A DNA stretch of 64,000 nucleotides from Chionis minor (Eukaryota > Chordata > Aves > Charadriiformes > Chionididae): assembly GCA_013398295.1 (NCBI GenBank), contig VZSF01000950.1:186001-250000 (forward strand), in the 5' to 3' direction. Below, one piece after another: positions 13,501 through 27,700 of the stretch. Position 1 is the first letter of the stretch, and each line of letters starts with the position of its first letter. The translations under genes and the position numbers were made by a program. Below the pieces are notes generated by a model that did not search any database, was not told the origin of the DNA, and saw only the letters and a list, made by a program, of their open reading frames with translations.

Positions 13501-16500
13501 TAGAAGTAGACTGTGGTCAGGCTCCAGAAGGGTTATGTTATGATCCCCGAGCCAGGTGAATCAGATCAGAGCAATGATGATAACTTAGAACCAGCCAGAA
13601 GTTTTACCAGGTGAAGATACCACATTCCTACATGCTTTGCTCTCCTCTGACATTCAAGAAGGGCAATAGAAGAACCCAGGAAGAGCACTGTCCTACCTAT
13701 TGGATCAAAAAGACAATCTCCACACTTTACACTCAACCGCTCCCTCCCCGCGCCCCCCCCGCCCCAGCTAAAGGTTTCCAAATCATTCAGGTATGTTCCT
13801 CAGTAGTGTAGGGAAATGGTTGTTTTTAGACAAAGTCCCACTTTCCACAGGAAGAGAACTACTGTAATCAGCCAAGTGTAACCTCAGAGAAACATACAAA
13901 CTAATCCCTAATTACTCTTCAGAGCTTGCGCAGGCTGTCATGGAAATAAATACAACAGACACATTTGAATGACACTGCTAATCTGACAGTTTAGGTCAAT
14001 AAAGTGAACCACTATATTGGCAGCATTTTTCATTTCAAGAAACTAAAGACATTGAAACTATTCAAATGAATGGATATGCAGGCATTTGCATATGCCTTAA
14101 TAAAGCCTGCACAGTTTTGATTTGTGCCCCGCGTGAAAGCCTTTACAACCAGTCATGCTGCCTTGCTGCAGCCCTAAGAAGGAGCCCTACAAATTCATGA
14201 TACTCTCTAAACAGCGCCGATAGCAAGAGCATATGGTACGGCCCTCCTCGCCAGGATTTAAGAGCTCATTGGAAACATGAAATATGCAAGTGACCATCTG
14301 AACATTAAGAAAGCCATCCAGATTTGGCCAGATAAACCATTTAGCCCTCATTTAGAAATCCCCCATCACAAAATATATTCAACGAGAGTCCTGTTAAGCA
14401 GTTTCCTTAAATCTGTGATACAGGAACATCATTAATGAGATATGATCTGAGGATGAAGCTCAATGACCATTATATTACCAGTTATCAATAATGTATTTAC
14501 TCTAACTTAACTTGGTTGCAACCCCACACATTTCAACACACAATTTATCTCTAGCTTCTTGAAGCTCTAAGCATCAGACTCTGTTTCTGAACACGCTAAG
14601 GCACACTGTACTTTTTGATTTTCTAATAAAGAGGACTGACCATCCACAACTAGCTGTAAAGAGTTTAAATTTCAAATATAATGACAACATTGCACTACTA
14701 ATTTGCACTGAGTTTTTCTTAGATTACAAGTTTTTTTTAAAAAAAACCCAAAACCAACAAAACCCAACACCACATGATGGCAAAACTGTAAAAAACCCAT
14801 CAGCAAAATAAGAGACTGCAAGCACAGAAACTAAGAGAGAATAAGTGCAATTCTGTAGCTTTGGTATGCTGGATATTGGTATTTTCAGAGGACTTAAAGA
14901 ACTTTTTGATTTAAATGGCACATCAGGGCTGAAACCCCTTTTTGACACAAGTTTCTCTTAGATGCTTGCCCTGAAATGCTACTATCCTTGTAAAAAAAAA
15001 AAATAATTACCCAGTACATCAGACCATAGCTTCACTATAATTCTGAAACAGCAACAGGTGAGAAAGAATATATGAACAGTAGGATTTTTACTCTGAACTA
15101 ATATGTAATGAAACCTATTTTACAGACATTAACCTGGTTTAGTTTATGTAGCAAAGAAGCTGATGTGAACCCAAGTGCAGAATCAGAAGTGAACAGGGAG
15201 AGGAGGAGGAGAAAGAAATCAAACATTCATAGCTAGAGTTTTGATATTGACCTTTTTTTTGCCAGAAACATATTCAGAAACCTCTCCAAAATGCTTGTCT
15301 GAATACATGCATCTTCTCCTCACAACACTGGAAGAGGACAGAATGATGTATAACAAATGATATTATAAATAAAACTAATAAAACTCAGATAATGGGAATA
15401 TGCCAGCACTGCGTGATGAAAAGCACAGTACCAAAGAGGAGAAAACACATCTAACCGAAGTACTGAAAGTGAATACAAACTGTCAAGACATGACAGATGG
15501 TTAAATTAACCAGTAAGACATGACAGGCCATATGGCAGCACCAGCTAACGCACACCTTGGGTATGTCAGTTTGCACCCTTAGCATACCAATGATCTACAT
15601 TCACCAGAACCAAAGCACAGCCTGGACCAAATTCCTTTCGACTGGGTGTAGCTTTTTCTTAAACACAGGTTTCTCACCTGTTTGGATTTTAGACACACGC
15701 ACTCTAAATGTATTGATTTGGGTCTGAAGTTTTTCTTTCCCCGGATGCTGACACTTAAGATTAACTAACGAAAGTTCAGAATTAAACTTATTTTTGTCTT
15801 TATACTTTTTGCATTCTCACTACACTATTCTGTCCATGACTCAGGACTATTGGTACAAATAAAGAAGGAAATAATACCATCGCTGAATTGACTGATTACA
15901 CATGATGCCTTTCAACTTATGTCAAACTCTGGCTGTCTGGAAATAACATGGATGTGCTACTTTGGCACTCCCAGCCTACACTGCAGGAGGTCACCACAAA
16001 ACAAGTATGTGCCGCAACACAGAAGCCCTCAGAACTGAAAGAACATACTTGCCTCATTTGTCAGTGTCTTAAGACTGCTTTTCCTCAGGTTTTCTACTTA
16101 AAAGATTACCGGGTAATACGATGCATGGTCTGAAATGTTTCTTGTGAACTGTCATTGCACTTTCAAACCTATTAGCAGTTTCACTGTTTGGATGCTGTCA
16201 CATTCAGCAGTACGGCTCACGCTGTGGAATTTCCCAGACATAATTTGTCCATTAACCAGATTAAGTATCTTAGGAAAGGCTCCTCAAAACAGATTGGCTT
16301 TGGCTGCTTAAGGGACGCCGCAAAACCAGCCTCTGACCTAGGGTTAGCACTTTTCACATCAGTGCTAAAAATAAAGGCAGGCAGAGGAAAAAGAAAAATG
16401 GATGACACTTTTTAAAGTGTAATAAACAGCCCCCAAAAAACCTTCAAAAAATCATTTGATAAAGCTTAGCATGTATCTGGATAATTTTTATCCCATTTAA

Positions 16501-17411
16501 ACCAGTTTTTAACAAAATACTGAATTAATTACACTCCTAAGTATATTTAAAAAGAGAAATAAAACTAAAAATATTTTTTTAAGTTGTCCAAGTCTGCTTT
16601 TCAGCCATGCAATGTGACTTTACTGCAAAGTATTGTATCGGTTATTTTAATTCTACAAATCTGGAAAGATCAGGAAAAAACCCACACCATAAATTTGTGT
16701 TTCCTCAAAAGCTTTTTTTTTTCCTACTACTGTCCTCATTCTGTTGAAAAGCATTCACCTGCTTAAAAAATTTTATCAAAAATAAATTGTTAATGGAAGA
16801 AGAGAAATGTGACTGGGAGCAAAGAGATAAGGCAAAGATAGCCAGCAAGAAAACAGCAGATTAAATCTGACAGACAAGTTCAGGGAGATAATTCCCATTT
16901 CATTTCTGATCTAGGGAACTGTCACTGAAGAGAAAATGAAAAACAAAAACTCCCCCAAAACCAACCACTACCGCACAGCAACAACTTGCCTTCAGCAAGG
17001 CAGAAAATGAGAGAGAACATTTTTAATTGGTTTTGGTTTTGTTTTTTTTAAACTATTAACTTAATGATCAGATTGGGCGCCTTTCCCCCACCCCTTCTCT
17101 TAAGCTCTACCTCTTCCCTTCCCCTCAACCTTACCAATTTTACAAGAAAGGTGAAAGAAGTCCTATGCATGAAGAGGAACAGATACTACTATCCAGTGAT
17201 ACAAATCAGCATTGCTAACTTTCCTGCTCACTAACCACTTTGAACGAGGGTTGAGTGCCTCAGCAATAGGATGATGTTACCAAGCAACAATGCCAAACAG
17301 CCACACATATGCTGTTTGGATAGTTCACCACAGCTTCACAACAACTGAAAATAATATCAAGCCTTTGTAGCAGAAGAGATCTCCTTTGAAGTTTCTCTAA
17401 GCATCTTCATC

Positions 17412-17441
17412 TTGGAAAAGATAAAAGTTTATCTTTTCCAA
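17412..17441. repeat. Perfect 14-bp inverted repeat with 2-bp spacer
   Basis: The left arm TTGGAAAAGATAAA and the right arm TTTATCTTTTCCAA are exact reverse complements separated by AG. On either strand the RNA would fold into a tight 14-bp hairpin. No T-run or gene end lies nearby, so a terminator role is not suggested in this eukaryotic context. Confidence 0.9.
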
Positions 17442-19569
17442 ATCTGAACTGTAAGAGCTTGTGTTGCACCATGGGCTCTATGCTAAAGCAGGTGCTGTGG
17501 CAACACATTCAACTCAGCAAGTAAAGGAACAGAAATACTAATGTATTTTGGCAAGACATGTCCCTGAAGTAAATATCCAGGAAAAAAAACCCAAAACCTC
17601 TACAGGACATTTGTCCTGAATTGTTAACACTTCTCTGACGAGGACTGAAAATCAAAAGGAAGAAGAGGGTGTCTTTAGTTCCCCAAACCTGGGTCTTCCT
17701 CCCTCCCCAAGGCTGTACCAAGGCAGACCTGGTGACCCAATTCCTGCCTGCTAAGCAGCAGTATAGACAAAACATCCCGCACCCCCGTAGATCTTTGTAG
17801 GGCTAGAGACTACTTCCAGCAGCATGAGTGGTTTGCTAAAAAGCACTGCTGCCTCCAGCAAAACAAACCAGGCACTATTCCACTGACGCCCGCCAGTGAA
17901 AACTTCACTTTCTGATCATGTTTAACACCGTGGAAAAGCACAGCATCTAAAAAACCCAGGAACTCACAACCCTTCCCCCCAAACCAGGCATCCGCTCAGT
18001 CAACCTTAAATGGAGCAAGTTCTCACAGCAGCTCTGGTGCAGGGGAAAGGGGAGAGCCTTTCTGCATTGACTCCTCCCTGCATATGGAACAGAAAGAATT
18101 TCTAGAGCTTAAATCCGACTAGAAGTGAAAGTCTCAAGACCGGCACAGAAAATTTGTTGATTAAGGAACGTGCTGTTGCAGAACAGCGGTTCCTAAAGGG
18201 AGAACAGTTATTGTGTACCACTGTGAGAAGCCTAACACCAGAAAATAAAACTCACTTGGGTAATGCAGTGTCAAGTCTGTCCAACTACAGTATTCCTCAA
18301 CTGGCTTTTGCTGGGAAACCTGAATTTTTGATCTAATTGTACTGTCATTCCTGGGAGTTCACAGTTCCAACAGGTGGTTTTCCTGCTAACAGGGAAAATG
18401 CAAGCAGACAGTCCCAGTGAATCCTGAGCACGTGTGCACCTTCTTATGAAGGATCAGTTCATGATGAATATTGTGCCTGCTACTTTTGCAAACCTATGGT
18501 CCAGTCTCTGACACAGGCACTTGAAATCCAAGACGCCACATCTGGGGTTTGCTCACAGAAGACTGTTATCAACTTATCTTTTGTAATTCTTTCTACTATG
18601 AGATTCCGTATTATTGGACCTGTGAACAATATTAACTGCTGGAGATTTTATCTGTAACACTTTGTATTCTCACTTGCATTTCACTGAGAGGATGGAGAAA
18701 AGCATCAGATAGCGTTTGTTCTTCTGTGTAAAGTCATCTTTGACAGAATGTTAAATGCTTTCTCCTCCCAGTGGCTTCCTCCTCCTCGGGGAGCATTTGC
18801 TTGCAATCCCCACTTTCTAGAATTCACCAAGACCCAACATATAAGTCTGTGATATTCCAGGGGGAAAAAGGGGGTTCACTATCTTTGTCTTTCTTTCAAC
18901 GCCACGTTCAAGAAAGGGTAGATCGCTTTGGATATTCTGTAACACACTGTATTACTCATCAAGTTTTCATTATCCATTTGAGACTCATCGCATTTAAAAC
19001 ACGAGATTGAAAACATGGAGCTTTTACTAAATGTATACATAATCAATTTGAATACAATCCAACTAAAGAATTTAGTTATGCGTGTAAAAAAGTTTAGACC
19101 AGCAATTATCCACTTTTACAATTAAGGCTTTTTGTTCAATAGATTGTCATAGTATTATTCAAGCTGGTTTTAGGTTGTTCCCATTACATATACATTGAGA
19201 CATCTGCTAAAACACTTAAAATAATCTCCTATTATTAAACCCATTATAATCTAAAGCAGTTCTAACAGGCATGCTCTAAATAAAAGAAATAAAAGAAATG
19301 CTGAGTGTAGAGACAAAGAAAAGGAATACTGTTAACACTGAGATCATGAGGGCCTTAAGGACTTAAAGTTTATGCTGGAGTAATCATCATAAGATCATAT
19401 CCCATAAAATATTCTCTCTTAATTCATTATGCTTACTAATATAGCAATCACACAACAGTAAGCATTTAGTATCCAACTTCCAAAACCACAGAACATCTTA
19501 CATACATCCTTCTGCGAGAGGCAGCAAGTAAAAAAGGAAATGGACAGATTTTTTCTGCAAGAACTTATT

Positions 19570-19713
19570 AAAAGAAAAAAAACCCACCAACAAAAAACCA
19601 CCAAACCAAAGATCCAAAACCAACCAACAAAAACAGACACACACACACACAAAAACCCACATAAACCAAAAAAACCCAAGAAAAGAAAAGAAACAAAACC
19701 AGCAAAATAAACC
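19570..19713. repeat. A/C-only low-complexity tract with short (CA)n core
   Basis: About 145 bases in which the plus strand is almost purely A and C, made of variants of AACC, CCAACAAAAA and AAACCC, with a (CA)7-type run at about 19637-19651. It explains the hydrophobic Phe/Gly/Val/Cys-rich open frames on the minus strand (19419-19736), which are not genes. Confidence 0.85.
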
Positions 19714-22700
19714 TTGCAATGTCCCGTGAATCTCACAAATTCAGATTATCCCCAAAACGCATGGCAAGGAAAGGCCCGTAAACTGAGAGAGTCCTGTCAC
19801 TCAAGCAGAGAGTCCGTGCTAAAAAGAAATGGCCATGACATATGCTGCAAGAAACAAATGGTGACAGAAGGTCACAGGCAAAAGAAAAGCAGACCCAAGG
19901 TAAGAAACATAAGAAATGTATTCACAGCAGTTTGCAACAAACCACTGGAAGGGTTCAGCTTCGAGAAGGACTTTAGCAGTACTTTCAATTAGAAGGATGA
20001 GATGCATGTTAGTCCAAAGGTGACAAACACTTGAGAGATTCTGAACTGTCCCACAAGTAATTCCCAGTTATTCATAAATGCAAATTGACATCATTTGCAC
20101 ATCAAATGGATGCCTCACCTGTGAAGCCAACACTTGCACGCTCATATGGGTGGCTGAAGACATTTGCATCAAGTTTTGCCTGATTTTACAAAAGCAGTCT
20201 GAAACCTGCTGCGGACTGAGAAAAGCAGTGACATACAATCCATCATAATCTTGATTAACTTCAGAGAAAAAGAGATTCTTGGCTGTAACAGTTAATCCTT
20301 GAACTCCCCGACTCGCAAGACAGGACCTTAAGCAAGGCAGGACACAAATTAGATCACTTTGGAGAAGGCTGCTCAGCTATGTTCCACATTAGCTTCAGAT
20401 TCTTGCCAAAAGCAGCTCAAGGTGCAAAACAGACAAGGATGACATGAGCTAGACAAGAACTCCAACTACAATCTGAAAGAAATGCAAAGTTTTGATGAAT
20501 AAGCCTTGAAAACTTCGAAGTTTGGTCAGAGACCAGACAAAGTGCAATCGTGGCTCAAGAGTCACCCTGTCTTCAACATGGCTACTGTATTTCCCCCTTT
20601 GAGAAAAAACTGAAAAGTATCCATTACCACAAAGATCTTCTGTATAAGCCAAACACAATATGGCTGGTTCATCAAAGCCCTAAAAGCAAAGCCTGCTGTA
20701 TGAAAACAAGCCACTGATGTGATACTTTTTTTGCCCTTGCTCCCTCCTTGGTCAGATGAAAAAGCATCCTAAAAGCTGCCAAGGACTCAACTGATCTTGC
20801 GTTTGAAAAAAGGCTGTCAAATCCTTCAACAAATTACTTATTCTTACCAGGATTCAGCAGCCTTGCTGTATAACATCCATTTACTAATAGCAGCTACATA
20901 AGCTAGCAGCCTTTTGACTCTTAAGAAAAGGCCTGTGTACAACAGGCTTCTTAATTTCTTGATCATCCAGGCAGATCAGTTCAGAAGAGAAGAGCGCTGG
21001 AAAAAGTGTCTCTTGCCCACAGAGGGTCACAGTTGTATGCAGTTCCCCAGATGAAGTCCGAATCGTACAAAACAAGCCCAGTTTGGCTTGTTACGTGATT
21101 AGTCTCTGAAATATTCTATATTATGTTCCTAATATAGGTGGCTGACATGTACTGTAGTCAAGCAGGTCACCCGGGTCTTTTCCTACTCTTGTTTTCAGCC
21201 AAAGATCCCTAATTTGTAACTCGCTATTAGGTGCATTATTAGCTCGGCTCCAATTCTATTCTTTTCCTCTGATCTGCGAAACTCTTTCTACACAGGATTT
21301 ATCTTTCTTTCGTCAGAAAATGCCTCCTAGTATTCCACTATCAGAAAGTTTCCTTGGCATATTTCAGGGTTTTGTGCTGAGATAATAAAATGAAAAAGTA
21401 CTTTTTCAAGTGGCCAAAAGAGTTCTCCTTATGGAACTTTATTAGTAGCATCTTTCCTTTCCATTAATTTGATTTTCAAAATGACAAACTGACAACGCTC
21501 CTTTGCCCAGCTCCTTGCCCACCTACACTCTTGCAAGAATATCCATCTTCGCTAGCTTAACTAAACACTTCCCAAGTGGGACTACAGAAAATGCGTGCTC
21601 AGAGCCCCAACAGGAAATAGAAAGACATCAGATATAATCTAAGAAAAGGTCAGTAAGCAAGTTATTCCAGTACAATCTGGCTTTGGTGAACTCATGTTGC
21701 AAATTATCCCATTTACCACCTTCATGTCTTGTATTATCTTTTCTCCCAGCTTTTGTTGTAATGTCCAGCAAAGCACCGTGATTAGCCGGTCTGCAATTTT
21801 TCTTGTACTCAGTTCTCCCTTTCTTTGGGGCATTATTACCCCCAGACACGCAAAGGGTCTGTCATCTCATCTCCCTCCACCTTCTCACCCCCATGTCGCC
21901 CTCAAATATCTAAAAGAGTCCAACTCGCACTCCTCTGTGGATCACGCTCCCAGGACTTTTGATGCAAAGCCTTTGAAGAGCTTATGGCACCTTCTGGTGA
22001 GCAAACCTAAACACGACTGTGTCCCTGCTGAACTGGGATGCTCAGGGAAGGTGTGGGCAGGGGAAGGACCCCACGGAGAGGAGTCCGTTTGCTCTCCAGT
22101 CACAGGAAATCTGCCCCAGCATTAGAGGGACAGAGCTCCTTCTCCACCATTGCTTTGGTCCCAGAGAGAGCCTCAGTCCTACAAAGCAAAAGGTTTTATT
22201 TCCCAAGAGCAGCACAGCTGGCTATCTTGCTAAAAGGAATGGTTTGTACCTGGGTTGGAGGGGAAGGGTATGGCCAGACACTGACAAACACTATGGAAGA
22301 TATAAATACAGAAAAGCCTATGCAAAAATTTCCTCAGAAAAGTGAGGGCTGCCTGAGATTTAAGACCACTTGTATTCAAACTAATATGGCACTTTTCTAG
22401 TCTTCACTTAGACACTACAAGTTGCAACTTGATGTACTTATTAAAAATCTATGTCATCCAACTGGCAGCTTCATATGCCATGCCTTATAATTGTAAGATT
22501 AGTCATCACTTGGTCCTTCTCATTTCAGCATATTAAATTCTGACTTTTGCTTCTACCCACTTATGATAATGTACAGTTTCATGAATTCATTATCATTAGA
22601 CAATCTCTCTCTGCCCTCCGTAATACCACTTTTATTAAAAACAAAAAGTATTCTGTCTGTTCTGGGTCCATACCTAGGTGATCTTCATGCTTGACCCTAC

Positions 22701-24259
22701 GATTACAGCAAAATTGCCTCATTTATCTCCCATGATTGGTCATAGAGAGAATTTGGTCCAGTGTAGTTTCTGGCAGCCACCGCTGATGGCTAATGTATTT
22801 CACTGGTGAGCACTCTGCATCTCAGAATGGGCAGACATGGGCACCTCCCCACCCAGGTTTTGGCATTAAATAAAGGGAGTCCTCCTCAACTCCCCAGTTT
22901 GCAACCTTCTTCCTGCCATAGATAATCACTTGACTTTGGATCAAAGTCACCTGTACTGCTTTAAAGCTGGTGTGCACACAATAACCAAAAAGCTGTTAAA
23001 CATCCCAACAAATGAATGCTTACATTACCGACAAGCTGTGCACTGACTTTCTAGATCTCAGCTACTGCACCTACTGCGAACAGTTTGTGTGCCACAGCAA
23101 CTGGAAAGGATGAAGTTTTCCATCACAGTAAAAGCGAAGGGCACATTCTCACTTAAATACCTGAAGAGCATAAGGGACTAAATATTTCTGTCACTATTTA
23201 TTGAGACTTCTGTGTCAAACACTTCCAGGCTATTGGATAAGGCCTTGCAATGGGGTTTCAGACCATGAGGAAAGCCACAGCTTCCACATGTGCCTTCTCG
23301 GCCCAGTGCACAAGTGAGACAAACAGTCACCTCAATTTGGACTGTACAGCACAAGCAAATATTTTCACTGGTGCCACAAAAACCTGAGTGACAGAAATTT
23401 GAGCTGAAGGGCACCTTCCCCTTGCCTAACACCCCCTACCCCATACAACAGCATCTCCTCCTGATCTGAACAAGTGAGTTCAAGGCCAAAGACATTTGGG
23501 AGGACCCACAATCACGCTCCTGGCAACTGGAGACAAGAAGTACGTGAGGACATCATTCAGACCTGAGTGCAAAAGGGGTGGTAACAGGCATAGACAAGAC
23601 TCAGCCTCACTAGCATGTCCTCAAGACCCAAAAACTTGGACATGTCACAGCCCAAGAGGCCCCAGCCTCTTCCTGTAATCTCACATACCAAAACCAGTCA
23701 ACATAAGCAAGATATGGCTGTATGAACTGGAGCCCCAACACCGGCTAATGTATTTCATTGCTCTAAACAAAACTTCCACGAAGTCATGTTCCCAAAAGAC
23801 TGCTCTCTGACTACATAAACTTTTTTGGATTTCAGTAGCCAAGAAAAATTGACAGAAGAATTCCAGCTCCTCAGATTAAACCATGTTTCTACTAGAGACA
23901 TTGACTCTTCTCGGCTAGCTTTTTCCCCGACTTCAACTCCTTCTCACGCATCTTGTCAGCAGGTCTACAAGCACAGACATTTAAAACTCTGCTTTGATGC
24001 TTAAGAAATTCCTTCCAGTGGTTTGCATGCTTGCATTTGAATCCCAGCCTTCCAGGTACACTGTCAAAGTTCAGGACCAGAGGCCAGAAACCACATGCCA
24101 GGTTACGCGGTGTCAAGCAACAGTATAGGTTTCAGTACTGACCAGAAGCATCTTCAGTGTTACATTCACCTAAAAGCCCAGAAAACAGCCACTGCCACTC
24201 AGCTTCCCAGTGTCATTCAGTTAAAACAGTAGCAGCTTCATACCAGTTGAACCTATTTT

Positions 24260-24777
24260 CATAGAATCATAGAATCACTTGGGTTGGAAGAGACCTTCAA
24301 GATCATCAAGTCCAACAACAAACCTATGCCAAAACCACCCCTAAACCATGTCCCTCAGCACCACGTCTACCCGTCTTTTAAATACCTCCAGGGATGGTGA
24401 TTCCACCACCTCCCTGGGCAGCCTGTTCCAATGCTTGACAACCCTTTCGGTAAAGAAGTTTTTCCTAATATCCAACCTAAACCTCCCCTGGCACAACTTG
24501 AGGCCATTTCCTCTTGTCCTATAGCTTGTTACTTGGGAGAAGAGACCAACGCCCACCTCGCTACAACCTCCTTTCAGGTAGTTGTAGAGTGTGATAAGGT
24601 CTCCCCTCAAGCTTCTCTTCTCCAGGCTAAACAATCCCAACTCTCTCAGCCACTCCTCATAAGACCTGTTCTCCAGACCCCTCACCAGCTTCGCTGCCCT
24701 TCTCTGGACACGCTCCAGCACCTCAATGTCCCTCCGATACTGCGGTGCCCAAAACTGAACACAGTACTCAGCAGTGC
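24260..24777 (-). mobile_element. CR1 LINE 3' end with C-terminal reverse-transcriptase ORF remnant
   Basis: A minus-strand frame of 126 codons (24341-24721) reads [20 protein letters not shown], then the [17 protein letters not shown] stretch and ends with the [19 protein letters not shown] motif. This is the C-terminal tail of the CR1 ORF2 protein. After the stop, the 3' untranslated part contains GGTCTCTTCCAACCC and finishes in ATTCTATGATTCTAT (24261-24278 on the plus strand as ATAGAATCATAGAATCA). The catalytic part of the polymerase is absent because the copy is 5'-truncated at about 24777. The remaining frame is intact, so the insertion is younger than the other CR1 pieces here. Confidence 0.93.
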
Positions 24778-27700
24778 TGCAGGCTGGTTTTCTTTGCCTA
24801 AGAGCTTGTTATTTTGCAATATTATTTATCATCGCTCTGAAAGACTATTAGAAGAACATACCGAGAACAGGAAGCAAAGGGAAAAGTGATGGTTGGTACA
24901 AGAATAGGACACAGGTTTAGACATATTTGTAGCATTTGCTCTCACAGGAGGTCAAAGTTCATTAGCTCAAAGATACACCCATGTACATGGAGTATCCATA
25001 TGTGGCTCTTGCCAATTATCCTTCTACAAGCAAATTAATTTCATGTAAGCTAGATTTAAGAGACACAGGAACAAAAATCATGGCAATAAAAAGATATTTC
25101 AAAGACATCCATCTTATTCCTTCTGCTTTATTGCTGTAGACTGTCCGTTTTGGATACCTTGTCCAAGCTGGAATTGAACACTACTGTGTTTCAGTTGTAA
25201 CAAGTAATTATCGCTGGAGGAATAGGTGGAAGTAGAATTAGAGGCAAAGAAAAGCAAAGTGAACATGAAGTTGTGTATTTGTATCAGCTCCAAGACCAAA
25301 ACAGCACTTCTAACCTCCAGATCACAATGTGGAAATGAGTAACTTGGTATCAAAAAGATACCAAATTGTAAGTCTCTGATTAGTATCTGAAATATTACTG
25401 GATGCCTCAAAATTTTTTGTTTTGCTTTCTTGTTTGAAAGAGCGAGCTTTGAAACAAACAGAGTAGAAGGAGAAAAAAAATCCTAGGACTGTACTGTCTG
25501 TCCCAGAACAAAAGGGCATTAACAATGTTCTCATGTGTAAAGACACTGACAGGCGGATAAAGGAATTTTCCAGCTAGTAAAAACAAACAAGCAAAAAACC
25601 TTAGGAAAAAAAAAATCTTTAGAATAATATTTTGGTTAAAATTAATGAAGCAATTTTGTTCTCTCTATAAAAGAAATACTCGCAGGATTCTGTAAAAAAT
25701 ACAAGAAAAATAGTTAAGTGTCCTTTCTGTTACAATCAATCATATTGATAGCCCGAGTCTCACAGCTTATCTCAAAAGCCAAAAAAACTACAGATTTTCC
25801 TGCCTTACCTGTCCAAAGAAGCACAACTGTACTCCACACCTAGACTGTTCTATTAACTCAGCCCTGTGTCTCAGGCGGGCATTTTAAAGCACAGAGAACT
25901 TTTAATTCTGGGGTGATTTAGATCCACTTTGGCTTTGGGTTAACACTTTGCTTGTACACTCCCCATCCATAATCCCTGCTGAAAAGCTGAACGGTGGTGA
26001 TGTCTCATCTGCATTTGCAAACATGGGTGGGTACTTGGGTTTGACGTAGCCTGAAAAAAAAATAATTTTCCTAGCATGCAGATTAAAAGCCTCAAAGGGG
26101 CTACTATTAACATGGGTCAGCACTATCATTGATTTTAATACTAACTCTGCTAAAAGAGGAGTTCTTCCCCTCTTCGCCCCCCGTAGCAGTCTACAAGAAG
26201 GGGGTGTATGCATATATGCTCATGAGCAGTAATCCAGCCATTCTAGCACAAACACATAGCACAGCGTGATTTACTGGAGAATTGTTAACACATTTTGTTG
26301 TAAAGGCGGCAATGAACCAGTGACATACAGATGATCCAATATTTTCATGCAATTGAAAGGAAATCCAAATCCATGCTAGTGGTAACCTATATCAGTTATC
26401 CCATACACAGCTGATCTGTTCTGTACCCGTATGATTGCACACCTAAATGCTAAAACATGTCAACACCATCAACTAGCAGTCCTGCCACAAATCTCAACAG
26501 GAAACCAGGGTTCAACATGTCATATGCAATTAAAAGGATGCAGAAGGAGAAAGGGCAAAGGAAGGCTCCCAGCAAAGACGAAGAGCGAGACAAGACAGAT
26601 GAAGCAGCAGTTAAGACCCTGATAAACTCAGAACTCCTTGCTCAATTAATAGTAAGAAGCATATTTTATGTATGAACTTACGCCAAAGTTTTATAAACCA
26701 GTGGTATTTTAGTATTAATACCACACATGCATACCAACAGCACTGCCTCAGAAAGGACAAACTTCACTTTTTGATTTTACAGGGACCTGAAAGAAGATTC
26801 TGTTTGCAAACACGAGACTGAGCACTGAACTTTTCAGTAGTGGCACCAGGGCTGCCGGAGGGATGCCGCAGCGCTTGTTTCAGTGGAACTTGTCACCACT
26901 ACGTGAAGAATAGCTACGTTATATTCTTTCCACCTAACATCACACAAAGTGATTCACACCAGCACTCATTTCTTAAACCTAACCTTTTAGTACAGCTGAC
27001 TGAGCACAACGCGATCTTCAAACGTATCTATCTTCCTTCTTAGTTTTTTTTGTAATAAAGTAAGGCATAAAATGACCTACCATTGTCTTAGGTGTCCCTA
27101 GTCTTCCCTAAACCCAGATGAAGAGGCAGGAGTGGCTCTGCAACACCAGGGCTGCTCCCCTGTCACTTAACCTGAGGCACAAACTACCTCAATAACACCC
27201 CTTCACCAAAGCAAACCCATTGCTCCTTCTGCACGGTCTATCTGACTCTGGCCAGCAGGAGATGCTTCAGAGGACCCTGAAGAGTGGGGACCTGTGCAGC
27301 GACCTGCCTCCTGAAAGGGTTTTCCCATGTTTCTGCTGCTCACTGTCCCAAAAACTCCTCCTTCCAGGAAAAAACTGGGCTGCTTTGGCAAGTTTGCCTC
27401 CCAGCAGCACTCCGCAGCGCAGTCCCGGCGTGGTAGCTGCAAGAGGGTATTTACAAACTGTGCTTTCTAGATTCGGATCACAGCTTGAACAGCCAGTGGA
27501 GCACGCTTTGGAGCGGTGCAGATCGGAAAACTACTTCCAAAACTGTAATTGCAGATCATAGCAATGAAGCAGCTAGACTAAGAATAAATACAGCAAACGT
27601 ACACTCAGAAGAGCCACTATATATATGCACACGTACATACATACCCATACACGCACACGCTTGGCAGTGGTAACAGTTCAAGTATAACTAGACGAAAACC

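Noticed and set aside
19419..19736. Hydrophobic membrane-protein-like frame on minus
   Set aside because: It is the translation of an A/C-only low-complexity tract.
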